From: Roseiarcus sp963813555
Lineage (GTDB): Bacteria > Pseudomonadota > Alphaproteobacteria > Rhizobiales > Beijerinckiaceae
Assembly (NCBI GenBank): GCA_963813555.1
Contig: CAWEZX010000008.1
Coordinates: forward strand, 470,043 to 534,042
DNA length: 64,000 bases
Reading direction: 5' to 3'
The position numbers and the translations under genes were made by a program. The notes beneath the pieces were generated by a model, which saw only the letters and a program-made list of their open reading frames with translations, was not told the DNA's origin and made no database searches. Shown one piece after another: positions 8,602 to 16,862 of this stretch. The first letter of the stretch is position 1. Every line of letters begins with the position of its first letter.

Positions 8602-9513
8602 ATGAAGCTGAGAGGGTGGGCGACGCTTACGGTCATCGTGAGCTTCCTTTTCGCATCCAGCGCCTTTGCGCAGTCTGCAGCTACGGGAGGACCGACACCT
8701 TCGCCTCCGGGCGCCAAGGTCGAATTTGTCGACCTCAAGGATGGGGCTGTCATTGGCCCCAAGACGACCATTCATTTCGGCCTTCACGGTATGGGCGTCG
8801 CGCCCGCGGGAACCAAGAAGGCGAATTCGGGCCACCACCATCTCTTGATCGATACGGATCTTCCTCCGCTCGACAAGCCGATTCCAAATGACGAGAACCA
8901 TCTTCATTTCGGCGGCGGGCAGACTGAAGTCGACCTGTCGCTGTCGCCCGGACCGCATACGCTGCAGTTGCTGTTAGGCGACGCGGATCATATCCCTCAT
9001 TCGCCGCCGATCTACTCAGACAAGATCCACGTCACGGTCGTGGAGTCACCGCCCGCCGCGGCGCAAACCGCGCAATCTACCCCAGCGTCAAGAGCGCCCC
9101 ATCCCTCGCCTCCGGGCGCGCGCGTTTACATCATTTCCCCGGACAACGGCGCCTACGTGCCGACCACGTTCACGGTCCGCTTCGGACTCGAAAAGATGGG
9201 CGTCGCTCCGGCTGGAGTGGACAAGCCGAACTCCGGACATCATCATCTTCTGATCGACACGACGCTGCCGCCCCTCGATAAGCCAATTCCGAACGATGAA
9301 AACCACCTGCATTTCGGCGCCGGCCAGACCGAAACCAGCGTGACCCTGCCAAGGGGCCGACACACGCTCCAATTGTTGCTGGGCGATGCAAACCATATTC
9401 CGCACCAACCACCGGTGTATTCTAAAGTGGTTGTGGTCTATGTCGGCATGTCGCCCCCGCCTCCGCCTCGGGTTCGACACCGTTGGCGCTCCCATTTCCA
9501 CGGCCGCGCGTAG
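8602..9513 (+). CDS. Exported protein with two DUF4399 domains
   Basis: The start at 8602 was chosen because GGGGAG precedes it and a clean signal peptide (MKLRGWATLTVIVSFLFASS, cleaved after AFAQ) begins there. The 303-residue product contains two tandem copies of DUF4399, about residues 40-140 and 160-270. Each copy has the signature NSGHHHLLIDT, then PPLDKPIPNDENHLHFG, then GQTE, and a HTLQLLLGDA-HIPH block. A Pro-rich linker joins them, and the C-terminus is Pro/Arg-rich. DUF4399 is usually found once per protein. It has no assigned function, but the clustered histidines suggest metal or ligand binding in the periplasm (inference). Confidence 0.85.
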   Translation: MKLRGWATLTVIVSFLFASSAFAQSAATGGPTPSPPGAKVEFVDLKDGAVIGPKTTIHFGLHGMGVAPAGTKKANSGHHHLLIDTDLPPLDKPIPNDENHLHFGGGQTEVDLSLSPGPHTLQLLLGDADHIPHSPPIYSDKIHVTVVESPPAAAQTAQSTPASRAPHPSPPGARVYIISPDNGAYVPTTFTVRFGLEKMGVAPAGVDKPNSGHHHLLIDTTLPPLDKPIPNDENHLHFGAGQTETSVTLPRGRHTLQLLLGDANHIPHQPPVYSKVVVVYVGMSPPPPPRVRHRWRSHFHGRA

Positions 9514-9624
9514 GTAAAGCGGTCGCGCATCATCGAGAAATATGGCGCGAACGCAACGCCGAAGACTCGATCGATCTCCGGCCCGGCCGCTGACACGGCC
9601 CGGAAACGGTGTTAAAATCCACCG

Positions 9625-9966
9625 GTGACCGAAGAGCCCGCGAGCCTTATCCTCGAGCTTTTACGCCAGATGCGGGCGGAGCTGGCGACCAAGGCCGATT
9701 TGGCTCAAGTTGCGAGCAAGGACGACCTCGCCAATCTCGTCACGAAGTCCGAGCTCGGGGCCGAGCTGATCTCGCTCCGGGCCGACGTAGCCGCCGATAT
9801 GCTGACGCTGCGCAAGGAGCTTGGCGAGCAGATTCAGGGACTCCGTCGCGCGGTGGTGGAATACCACACCTCCGTCATCGGCCACGGCTCGCTCATCAGC
9901 GAGCTCGAGGCCCGCATGCGCCGGGTCGAGCAGCATCTCAGCCTGCCTTCCCTCTACCCGACTTAA
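9625..9966 (+). CDS. Small Leu/Ala/Arg-rich coiled-coil protein (hypothetical)
   Basis: The 113-residue frame starts with GTG at 9625 (MTEEPASLILELLRQMRAEL). It is almost entirely amphipathic helix with heptad-like spacing through KADLAQVASKDDLANLVTK and LRADVAADMLTLRKELGEQI. No membrane segment or signal peptide is seen. Small coiled-coil proteins like this are common beside mobile or tat regions in alphaproteobacteria and have no known function. The convergent tatC gene ends 14 bases downstream. Confidence 0.6.
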   Translation: MTEEPASLILELLRQMRAELATKADLAQVASKDDLANLVTKSELGAELISLRADVAADMLTLRKELGEQIQGLRRAVVEYHTSVIGHGSLISELEARMRRVEQHLSLPSLYPT

Positions 9967-9979
9967 AGTTGTCTGTGCT

Positions 9980-10774
9980 TTAGGTCGCAGGATTATTCGC
10001 CCCGCGCTGAGCTTGCTGCGCGCGGCGCCTCTCAACCATTTTGACCGCGATCACCGAGCCCTCGTACAAAGCCAGCATCGGCAAGGCGAGCGACGTCATG
10101 CTGATGAGGTCGGGCGGCGTGAGAATCGCCGCGAGCCCCACCACCGCAACAATCGCGTAGCGACGCATCCGAACAAGATAGGCGGAGTCTACGATACCCA
10201 CGTGGCCGAGAAGCGTAAGAATCACAGGCAGTTGAAAGGCGATGCCGAAAGCGAAGATCAGCGTCATGATCAGCGACAGATATTCGTCCACCTTGGGCAG
10301 AAGCTCGATCGTCGCCTCGCCGGGCACGTTGACCTGCTGCAGCGACACCGAAAAGCGGATCAGAAGCGGCATCACGACGAAATAGACGAGCAGCGCGCCG
10401 AGCAGAAAGAAGATCGGCGTCGCCATCAGGTAGGGCCGAAAGGCTTGCCGCTCGTTGCGGTAGAGGCCAGGCGCGATGAATTTGTAGATCTGGACGGCGA
10501 TGACCGGAAAGGCGATCACGGCCGCCCCGAACATGCTGAGCCGGATGTTAGTGTAGAACTGCTCCAGGAAATGGGTGGCGATCAGCGTCGCCTTGTCCGC
10601 CCCGACCACGCGCACATAAGGTTCGGTCAATATATTGTAGATGTGGCGGGAAAAGTAAAAGCAGACGATAAAGGCGGCGAGAAATGCGTACAGCGACCTG
10701 ATGATGCGAGCGCGCAGCTCGATCAAATGGTCCATCAACGGCGCCTTGGTGGCGTCGATGTCCTCTTGGCTCAT
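9980..10774 (-). CDS. tatC: Twin-arginine translocase subunit TatC
   Basis: The 264-residue protein shows the TatC signatures MDHLIELRARIIRSL near the N-terminus, FYTNIRLSMFGAAVIAFPV, FIAPGLYRNERQAFRPY, and the last helices FGIAFQLPVILTLLGHVGIV and ILTPPDLISM. Six membrane helices are expected. TatC recognises the twin-arginine signal of folded exported proteins and forms the receptor complex with TatB in the inner membrane. It is last in a tatA-tatB-tatC order on the minus strand. Its start overlaps the tatB stop by four bases, which implies translational coupling. Confidence 0.96.
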   Translation of the reverse strand: MSQEDIDATKAPLMDHLIELRARIIRSLYAFLAAFIVCFYFSRHIYNILTEPYVRVVGADKATLIATHFLEQFYTNIRLSMFGAAVIAFPVIAVQIYKFIAPGLYRNERQAFRPYLMATPIFFLLGALLVYFVVMPLLIRFSVSLQQVNVPGEATIELLPKVDEYLSLIMTLIFAFGIAFQLPVILTLLGHVGIVDSAYLVRMRRYAIVAVVGLAAILTPPDLISMTSLALPMLALYEGSVIAVKMVERRRAQQAQRGANNPAT

Positions 10775-11226
10775 TCCGCCGCGCTTCTCCGGGCGGCGGG
10801 CGCCTCGGGCTCTGCCTCCATAGCAGCCTGAGCGCCGGCTCCGGCAGGCTCCGGGCTGGTCAGCGCGATTTCCGACTTGCCAATTTCAGAGTTGCCCGGT
10901 TCAGAAGCGGCGGCTTCGGCGCCGGTCGAGGTCGCGACGGCCTTCGTCATGTCGTCACGCACCATGCCGACCGGATCGAAGCTCGTATCGATCTTGGCCT
11001 GGTCGTTGATGGCCTGGAATTCCTTCTTCACGCTGTCGAGATCCGCCTCGCGCTCAACCTCGCGAACGGCCTCCATGAACTGGCCCTGGAACTCGGCCGC
11101 CATGCGCCGCATCCTGCCCAAGGTCTGGCCCACGGTTCGCATCACTCGCGGCAGGTCTTTCGGCGGAATCACCGCCAAAGCGACGATGCCGACAATGATC
11201 ATCTTACTGAGGTCAAGATCAAGCAT
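10771..11226 (-). CDS. tatB: Twin-arginine translocase subunit TatB
   Basis: The 151-residue protein begins MLDLDLSKMIIVGIVALAVI, a short periplasmic start and a single membrane helix. It continues with the TatB-typical PPKDLPRVMRTVGQTLGRMR amphipathic helix. A long acidic, Ala/Glu/Pro-rich tail of ~90 residues follows, as usual in Hyphomicrobiales. TatB and TatC bind the signal peptide. It lies between tatA (85-bp gap) and tatC (4-bp overlap). Confidence 0.95.
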   Translation of the reverse strand: MLDLDLSKMIIVGIVALAVIPPKDLPRVMRTVGQTLGRMRRMAAEFQGQFMEAVREVEREADLDSVKKEFQAINDQAKIDTSFDPVGMVRDDMTKAVATSTGAEAAASEPGNSEIGKSEIALTSPEPAGAGAQAAMEAEPEAPAARRSAAE

Positions 11227-11311
11227 GGCTCACCGGACCGGGCGGCCCAACGACCACAACAGCAACGCGCGTCGCCATTCCTGTCGGCGAACGTTCTCGT
11301 CGAGGCCGCGT

Positions 11312-11548
11312 TCAGCTGACCTTATGAACGTCGTTAGCTTCGACGCCGACGCGGCTGTCGAGCGTCCGCGGCGCTGTTGGCGCGGACTGGGCCACGTTGG
11401 GCTCATCATCGTCGGCAAGACCCTTCTTGAACGATTTCACGCCCTTGGCGACATCGCCCATCAGGTCCGAAATCTTGCCCTTGCCGCCGAACAGCAGAAG
11501 CGCCACCGCGCCAAACAACATCCAATGCCAAATGCTAAAGCTACCCAT
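11312..11548 (-). CDS. tatA: Twin-arginine translocase subunit TatA
   Basis: The 78-residue protein begins MGSFSIWHWMLFGAVALLLF, a single N-terminal membrane helix. It continues with GKGKISDLMGDVAKGVKSFK, the conserved hinge and amphipathic helix of TatA. It then has an acidic DDD patch and a short polar tail. TatA oligomers form the transient pore for folded proteins. First gene of the tatABC operon. Confidence 0.95.
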   Translation of the reverse strand: MGSFSIWHWMLFGAVALLLFGGKGKISDLMGDVAKGVKSFKKGLADDDEPNVAQSAPTAPRTLDSRVGVEANDVHKVS

Positions 11549-11734
11549 GGCCGTCGTCCCATTACGCGCCGCCCGGTCTCACGCCGCCGGCGCATCCTTT
11601 CTTTCACCCGAACCTAAGCGCGAAGACGAGCAAAAACAAGCTTGCCTTCATGGGAAAGGCGACATAGGCGAGGGTCGCCCGTCGACAGCTTCGCCCCGCG
11701 CGCGACCGCAGGCGAGCCGAGGAGTCTAGCCCGC

Positions 11735-12209
11735 ATGAGCAAGACCGCCAAACGCCTGAAAGAGATGGGCGTCGTTTTGCCCAAACCCGCAGCCCCCGTC
11801 GCGAACTACGTCCCTTCGGTGCGCGCCGGATCGCTTCTGTTCGTCTCTGGCCAGCTGCCGTTAGGGGAAGATGGCAAGCTGGCCGAGCGCCACCAGGGCA
11901 AGCTTTCGCCTAATTCCGAAGTCGACGCCGCGCGCGAGGCGGCCAGACTGTGCGTCATCAACGTGCTTGCTCAGGCGCATGCGGCGCTTGGCGATCTCGA
12001 CAAGGTAAAGCAGGTCGTGCAACTCGGCGGGTTCTTCAATGTCGAGTTCGAGCTTCAACGCGCTGCCCCAAGCGATGAACGGCGCGTCCAATTTGATCGC
12101 CGAACTGTTCGGCGATCAGGGCCGTCATGCCCGAACCACCGTTGGCGTGGCGCACCTGCCCCTTAATGCGCTGGCCGAGGTCGATGCTGTCTTCGAGATC
12201 AAGGGTTGA
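11735..12209 (+). CDS. RidA (YjgF/UK114) family protein, frameshifted as sequenced
   Basis: The start at 11735 follows GAGGAG. The first ~105 codons give a typical long-form RidA protein (SVRAGSLLFVSGQLPLGEDG, then LAQAHAALGDLDKVKQVVQL, GGFFNVE). After 12046 the frame is lost. The correct continuation (SFNALPQAMNGASNLIAELF, ending AVFEIKG with TGA at 12207-12209) is one base out of phase. Removing one T from GAGTTC at 12044-12049 restores a 157-residue protein. RidA proteins hydrolyse reactive 2-aminoacrylate-type enamines/imines. The corrected stop overlaps the TTG start of the following GDPD gene, consistent with an operon. The restored GAGTC is a GANTC site; see findings. Confidence 0.85.
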
Positions 12210-13030
12210 CGCCGGTCAACGCTCCATCCTGGCTCATCGAGCGTCCGATCGCCCATCGCGGCTTGCACGACAGCGCGAATGGCGTGATCGAAAACACACT
12301 GTGCGCGGCGGAGGCGGCGATTGCAAGCGGGTTCGCCATCGAATGCGACATTCAGTTGAGCTCCGACGGCGAAGCGATTGTTTTCCATGATGAAACGCTT
12401 GAGCGTCTTACTGACGCGACGGGTCCGGTTTCCTCCTCAAGCGCAGCCGAGATCGCGAAAGTTCGCATCAAGGGCGCAGGCGAGCCGCCGCCGACCTTCG
12501 AGGTGTTTCTCGACCAGGTCGCCGGCCGGACGCCGATCATTTGCGAGCTTAAGAGCCGGTTCGACGGCGACTGGCGCATCGGCGACCGCGCCGGCGCCCT
12601 AGCCGCGGCTTATGACGGCCCGCTGGCGTTTAAGAGCTTCGACCATGATCTGGTCGCCTATCTACGCCTGCGCCGACCGCACATGCGGCCGCCACGGGGG
12701 CCCTGCCCCATCGGCATCCTGGCCCAGGCGTCCTTCGACGATCCGCACTGGGCTTTCTTAAGCGCCGAGCAGAAACGGGACTGGACGGATTTCGACCATT
12801 ACGACCTCGCCCGCCCGGATTTCCTGTCCTTTAACATCGATGATCTGCCTCACAAGATCCCGTTCCTGGTCAAGGAATTGACCGGCGCGCCGATCATGGC
12901 GTGGACGGTCCGCACCGCCGAGCAGCGCGAGGCCGCTCACAAATGGGCGGATCAGATCGTGTTCGACGGCGACCCGCAGTCGCATGGATCCTGGCGGCGC
13001 CTAAGCTACGTCGGATCTCTCGGCTACTAA
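12206..13030 (+). CDS. Glycerophosphodiester phosphodiesterase family protein
   Basis: The 274-residue protein starts with TTG at 12206, overlapping the RidA stop (TTGA). It carries the GDPD hallmarks IAHRGLHD...ENTLCAAEAAIASGFAIECD (catalytic His plus metal-binding Glu and Asp), DIQLSSDGEAIVFHDETLER and, near the C-terminus, PIMAWTVRT. The TIM-barrel enzyme hydrolyses glycerophosphodiesters to glycerol 3-phosphate and an alcohol. No signal peptide is seen, so it is cytoplasmic. The tight coupling with RidA suggests co-transcription, without an obvious shared pathway. Confidence 0.88.
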   Translation: MTPVNAPSWLIERPIAHRGLHDSANGVIENTLCAAEAAIASGFAIECDIQLSSDGEAIVFHDETLERLTDATGPVSSSSAAEIAKVRIKGAGEPPPTFEVFLDQVAGRTPIICELKSRFDGDWRIGDRAGALAAAYDGPLAFKSFDHDLVAYLRLRRPHMRPPRGPCPIGILAQASFDDPHWAFLSAEQKRDWTDFDHYDLARPDFLSFNIDDLPHKIPFLVKELTGAPIMAWTVRTAEQREAAHKWADQIVFDGDPQSHGSWRRLSYVGSLGY

Positions 13031-13031
13031 G

Positions 13032-13739
13032 TCACATCGCAATTTCGGGATAGTTCGACGGGAACATCGCCCGCTTCGTTTGTTCGTCCGTGTCGCGCTT
13101 GAACTCATGGTCCTTCCCGACCTCCTTTGCCCGCGCCGCCGCCGGCCGGGCGTCCACCTTCTCGAACAGGCGTTTGACGTTCGGGAACTCGGCAAGAGGA
13201 TCGTCCGCTCCGGGCAGCACTCTTGAGGCGCGCGTGAGCCAGCCCCAGGCCGACATGTCGGCGATCGAATAGTCGCCGCCGACGATGAAGTCGCGGTCGG
13301 CCAGATGCTTGTCCAGGACGCGGTAGTGCCGCTCAATCTCACGCCGATAGCGATTCACGGCGTAGGGGAGCTTTTCCGGCGCCGCGTGCTGGAAATGCAC
13401 CGCCTGACCGGAGAACGGACCGATGCCGCTGGCGATGAAGAAGAGCCACGACAAAAGCTCCGGGCGATCCGCGGGAGAGCCGATGAACCGGCCGGCCTTC
13501 TCGCCGAGGTAGAGCAAGATGGCGCTCGAATCGAACACCCGCGCCTCGCGCCCGCCCGGCCCCTCGGTGTCGACAATCGCCGGCGCCTTGCCGTTTGGAT
13601 TGATGGCGCGAAAGGCGGGCGCGTGCTGTTCGCCCTTGGCCGTGTCAACGGGAATGACTTCGTAAGGCATGCCGAGCTCCTCGAGTAGAAGCGCAACCTT
13701 GGCGGGATTGGGCGTCGGATGGAAATAGAAGCGGATCAA
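13032..13739 (-). CDS. Glutathione S-transferase family protein
   Basis: The 235-residue protein has the N-terminal thioredoxin-like domain (MIRFYFHPTPNPAKVALLLE, then NPNGKAPAIVD with the cis-Pro and FDSSAILLYLGEK, the glutathione-binding ESxAI-like motif). The all-helical C-terminal domain contains YSIADMSAWGW, the N-capping box of helix 6. It resembles the YfcG/Nu-class GSTs. It conjugates or reduces substrates with glutathione in the cytoplasm. It is convergent with the GDPD gene, with one base between the stops. Confidence 0.88.
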   Translation of the reverse strand: MIRFYFHPTPNPAKVALLLEELGMPYEVIPVDTAKGEQHAPAFRAINPNGKAPAIVDTEGPGGREARVFDSSAILLYLGEKAGRFIGSPADRPELLSWLFFIASGIGPFSGQAVHFQHAAPEKLPYAVNRYRREIERHYRVLDKHLADRDFIVGGDYSIADMSAWGWLTRASRVLPGADDPLAEFPNVKRLFEKVDARPAAARAKEVGKDHEFKRDTDEQTKRAMFPSNYPEIAM

Positions 13740-13981
13740 AGGGGCTCTCCGGGAATGACGGGGTTAGCCTCGCCGCGGCTTGGGCGGCTTGGCTCGAAGG
13801 TAGGCCGACAAGCTAGGAATTCTCGCTGGCAAGGCCAAGACAAATTTCAGTTGATTGATCGCGCCGCGACGGCGATTGCGCCGCAGTCGGTCGGGTAGAG
13901 GCGGCGGTCGCCCGCCGCCTCCCCCGCAGATCCGGACTTGCAGCTTTCCCGCATCCGGCTCTTCTGATGAGTATTCCCGTT

Positions 13982-14649
13982 TCAGGTCGCTCGCCCTCGC
14001 CAGATGTGAACGAGCCGGGGCGGCGGCAGAGGGTTGACGTGCAGAAGAGCGTTGAAGCGATCCCACGACAGTCGTCGCTTTTGGCTGCGCCGCCTCAGTA
14101 TGCCATGCCATGCTTTGACGGCTTGGTTCCGGAAGCGGCGCAAGCCATAGCTGTTGCCGGTGACGCCGAAATAGGCGTAGTGCCCGCGCAGCACGCGAGC
14201 CAGCCATCCATGCTGCTCGCGAAGTCGCGTGTGCATCCGTCGTTTCAACTCGTGCCGCAATTCCTTCAGCTTACGGATCATGCGCCCGCGCTGGGTTTTG
14301 CGGTGGACCATGAACCGTCCGTCCAGGGTTTTCCCGCAATAATGCGTGAAGCCCAGAAAATCGAACGTCTCTGGTCGCCCTTCGCCCCGTCGCCGACGAT
14401 TCGCCGCAGCAAACCGTCCGAATTCGATCAGCCGCGTTTTGTCTTCGTGCAGACGAAGCCCGAACTTGGCTAGCCGTTCCGCCAGAGCCTTCGCCATCTC
14501 GTCTGCGTCCGCGCGCTGCTCGAAGGTCAGCAGGAAGTCGTCGGCGTAGCGCACCAGCCTCAGCCGGCCGATTGCCGCGCGGCGCGTCCACTGCCCGACC
14601 CATAGGTCAAGCGCGTAGTGCAGAAAGATATTGGCGAGCAGCGGGCTGA
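13982..14649 (-). pseudogene. Group II intron reverse transcriptase, C-terminal fragment
   Basis: This piece carries the catalytic RYADDFLLTFEQ motif, the thumb and the maturase X domain (FDFLGFTHYCGKTLDGRFMV; WLARVLRGHYAYFGVTGNSY; FRNQAVKAWHGILRRRSQKR). It is colinear with the last ~220 residues of the intact copy at 19178-20620. It begins in the target sequence of the inserted element, downstream of the missing SPLLANIF motif start. It ends shortly after the X domain, with no HNH endonuclease domain. Confidence 0.9.
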
Positions 14650-16307
14650 CTACGCCCTGAACGCAAAAGATAACTTCGGGACTGGCCTTGGCCTGACCCC
14701 GGTGAATCCCCCTTCGGAGAGGGGCCTCCGGAGGGGTTGGTCGGAAGTGGAATCGAGTGTCGGATCACGACTTTGTCGTCTCCGACGAGGATTTCTTTGA
14801 CCAGCAGTCGAACGACACGCTGACGCTCCGGAACGTCGAGCATTCCGGCCGATGAGCGCAGACGGGAGAGGAAGTCGGCGACAGTTTCTGCGAGGCGAAG
14901 ACAGGCAGCGCGTTCCGCCGATTGATCGGCGATCGCTTGAAGTTCGGCTTGGCTGGTCTGCTCGCATATGCGCAAATCGGGCATTCTCTGGCGCAGTTCG
15001 TCAAGCGATATCAGGTCCTCCTGGTAAGCCGTCAGGAGGCGTTCGATGCTCTTGTGGATACGAAGAAGATCGCGCCGAAGCGCCTCTTCTCGCCGCTTGG
15101 CCGGATCGGCGCGCCGCGCGGCCTGCAATCGGCGATCGAGTTCGATTTGAATAAGCTGAGGGTCTTCCAACAATCGCACGACTTCGATCCAGACGACTTC
15201 ATCGAGGAGGTCCTGACGCACCGGCCGGTTGTCGCAGACAGGGCCGGCAAACCGCCGATATTTGTCTGATCCCAGGCATCGGTAATAGTGGATCGTGCGG
15301 GCTGACGATCGTGTTGAGGTCCGATAGAGGGCGTAGCCGCACTTGGCGCAGCTCACAAGTCCTTGCGCGAGGCTGGGCGTCACCGTGCGACGGGGGGAAT
15401 GGTTTTTGTTGGCCTCCAGCCGTTCGGCGGCGAGCACGAAAGTTTCCTCGCTGACAAGCGCCGGTACGGGAATGGCAATCCAGTCGGCGCGTGGGCGCTC
15501 ATGGCTGGCGCTGTTGCGAGGCGCAACGCCTCCGCGCAGCCGAATGGGCCGGGTAATGCGCTGGCGCGGCGCGATCGCCGTCTTGCCGAAACAGGCGACA
15601 CCCTTGTAGGCGGGATTGCGCAGCATGGCCCACAGCGTCGATCGCTCCCAGCGGCCGAGGCCTTTGCAAGTGGCAATCCGCTGTTCGTTGAGATGGCGCG
15701 TGATGGCGCCGATGCTCAGGCCCTGTACGGTGTAGAGTTCGTAGACCATGCGGACGATGCGAGCCTGGTTTTCGACGACCTCGTAATAGGCGGCTGATTG
15801 ATCGGTCTTGCGCACGTAACGATAGCCGAATGGCGCTCCGCTGAGCACGTTGACCTGTCCTTGCTGGGCGCGATGTCGCTTGCCGCGGCGTGAGCGCTCG
15901 AGAATCTGAGCCCGCTCGTATTCCGCGATCATGCCCTGGAACTGGAGCAACAACTGATCCTCCGGAGTCGTCGCACGGGGCGATCGGACGAACAGGGTCT
16001 CGACTCCGACGCGAGCAAACTCCTCGATGAGGAGAATCTGATGCGCATATCTTCGGCTCAGCCGATCCGGCGCATGGACGAGAACGGCCTCGATGCGGCC
16101 TTCCGCTGCGAGGTCCCGCACCCGTTCGAGACCGGGACGAACCAGACTCGCCCCGCTATAGCCTTCGTCTTCAAAAACCCATTCGGCCGGAACGTCGCAA
16201 TCTTGTTCGCGCGCAAAGGTCATCAGCGTCGCCGTCTGACTGGCGATCGTATGCTCTTCCTTCTGCCTGTCCGACGACACCCGAGCATAAATCGCAGCGG
16301 CCCTCAT
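14607..16307 (-). CDS. Large serine recombinase (resolvase/invertase domain plus zinc ribbon)
   Basis: The 566-residue protein opens with the resolvase domain MRAAAIYARVSSDRQKEEHT (catalytic Ser in ARVSSDRQ) and VLVHAPDRLSRRYAHQ (DRLSR motif). A recombinase domain (GAPFGYRYVR..., LNEQRIATCKGLGRWERSTL) and a zinc-ribbon (CAKCGYALYRTS...CLGSD...CDNRP) follow. A coiled coil then runs to the conserved IRHSIPLP. SD AAGGGAG precedes the ATG. The last ~15 residues run past the left inverted repeat and are read from intron sequence, so the C-terminus is target-dependent. It should catalyse excision/integration of the enclosing element through a 2-bp staggered break. Frame intact. Confidence 0.9.
   Translation of the reverse strand: MRAAAIYARVSSDRQKEEHTIASQTATLMTFAREQDCDVPAEWVFEDEGYSGASLVRPGLERVRDLAAEGRIEAVLVHAPDRLSRRYAHQILLIEEFARVGVETLFVRSPRATTPEDQLLLQFQGMIAEYERAQILERSRRGKRHRAQQGQVNVLSGAPFGYRYVRKTDQSAAYYEVVENQARIVRMVYELYTVQGLSIGAITRHLNEQRIATCKGLGRWERSTLWAMLRNPAYKGVACFGKTAIAPRQRITRPIRLRGGVAPRNSASHERPRADWIAIPVPALVSEETFVLAAERLEANKNHSPRRTVTPSLAQGLVSCAKCGYALYRTSTRSSARTIHYYRCLGSDKYRRFAGPVCDNRPVRQDLLDEVVWIEVVRLLEDPQLIQIELDRRLQAARRADPAKRREEALRRDLLRIHKSIERLLTAYQEDLISLDELRQRMPDLRICEQTSQAELQAIADQSAERAACLRLAETVADFLSRLRSSAGMLDVPERQRVVRLLVKEILVGDDKVVIRHSIPLPTNPSGGPSPKGDSPGSGQGQSRSYLLRSGRSQPAARQYLSALRA
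14651..14677 (+). repeat. Left terminal inverted repeat of the serine-recombinase element
   Basis: The 27-bp end begins TACGCCCTGAACGCAAAAGA. It matches the complement of 16863-16889 at 26 of 27 positions. It immediately follows the AC at 14649-14650. Confidence 0.88.
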
Positions 16308-16458
16308 CGCCGACTCCCTTCACTTGCGCGCCGGCGCCAAGAATGCGCACCCGATCGGGATTGAGAATCTCGTAGGCCTGCGTGAGTTTGGCGGCGAGCA
16401 GGCGATCGAATGCATATTCGAAATGGACCGCGCGCCGACATCGCGCCCGCTCACCCAT
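16171..16458 (-). CDS. Small ORF between the HTH protein and the recombinase (hypothetical)
   Basis: The 95-residue frame starts MGERARCRRAVHFEYAFDRL. It continues LAAKLTQAYEILNPDRVRIL, which looks protein-like. Its ATG overlaps the TGA of the upstream HTH gene (ATGGGTGA), suggesting translational coupling. Only the first ~48 residues lie outside the recombinase gene. The rest overlaps the recombinase in another frame and looks like a shadow, so the true protein may be shorter or changed by a nearby indel. Function unknown. Its conserved place in the element suggests a regulator or accessory factor (inference). Confidence 0.45.
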   Translation of the reverse strand: MGERARCRRAVHFEYAFDRLLAAKLTQAYEILNPDRVRILGAGAQVKGVGDEGRCDLCSGVVGQAEGRAYDRQSDGDADDLCARTRLRRSGRMGF

Positions 16459-16780
16459 GCTCGCGGGTTGCCGACAGGAAGACCGATACGGCCCGTCGCA
16501 CGATCTCGCTGGCGCTCACGCCCGAACGGACCGAATGGGCGCGCAGGTCTCTGGCCATTCCAACCGGCATCTTGACAGTGAGCGTGACGGCGCCCTCGGC
16601 CGGCGCCAGAGGCGGTGCGTCCACCTGCGCCTCTTCGATGTATCGATACGCTTGACGCCGCGACAAACCGAAATTGCGCGACAAGGTCACCGCAGCCTCC
16701 GCCATGCCGACGCCAGCCGCGAGCAATCTCCGCGCCGCTCTCACACGCTCGGATTTCTGCACCCTCGTCGACCGAATCAT
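16451..16780 (-). CDS. HTH / ribbon-helix-helix-like DNA-binding protein of the serine-recombinase element
   Basis: The ATG at 16778-16780 was chosen over a longer frame because MIRSTRVQKSERVRAARRLL starts a compact 109-residue protein. It has an N-terminal helix-turn-helix-like region (GVGMAEAAVTLSRNFGLSRR, QAYRYIEEA). The C-terminal part resembles CopG-type domains (AVTLTVKMPVGMARDLRAHS, SGVSASEIVRRAVSVFL). A perfect 12-bp palindrome lies four bases upstream of the start, a likely autoregulatory operator. It is the first gene of the element's apparent operon and probably controls recombinase expression or assists it. Confidence 0.65.
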   Translation of the reverse strand: MIRSTRVQKSERVRAARRLLAAGVGMAEAAVTLSRNFGLSRRQAYRYIEEAQVDAPPLAPAEGAVTLTVKMPVGMARDLRAHSVRSGVSASEIVRRAVSVFLSATREHG

Positions 16781-16783
16781 ATG

Positions 16784-16795
16784 ACATATATATGT
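16784..16795. promoter_or_regulatory. Candidate operator palindrome ACATATATATGT
   Basis: This 12-bp perfect palindrome sits in a short AT-rich stretch directly before the HTH gene start. In an otherwise GC-rich region it is the obvious candidate site for autorepression by the adjacent CopG/HTH protein. This is inference from position and symmetry only. Confidence 0.45.
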
Positions 16796-16862
16796 ATTAC
16801 CTTTTGTGACGTAAATCAAGCACGACCCGACCCCGCCAGCCGATAATCGTCCGTTCAAAGCG

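Noticed and set aside
9821..10831. 336-residue plus-strand frame opposite tatC
   Set aside because: It is rich in Arg/His/Asp without motifs and lies wholly antisense to tatC.
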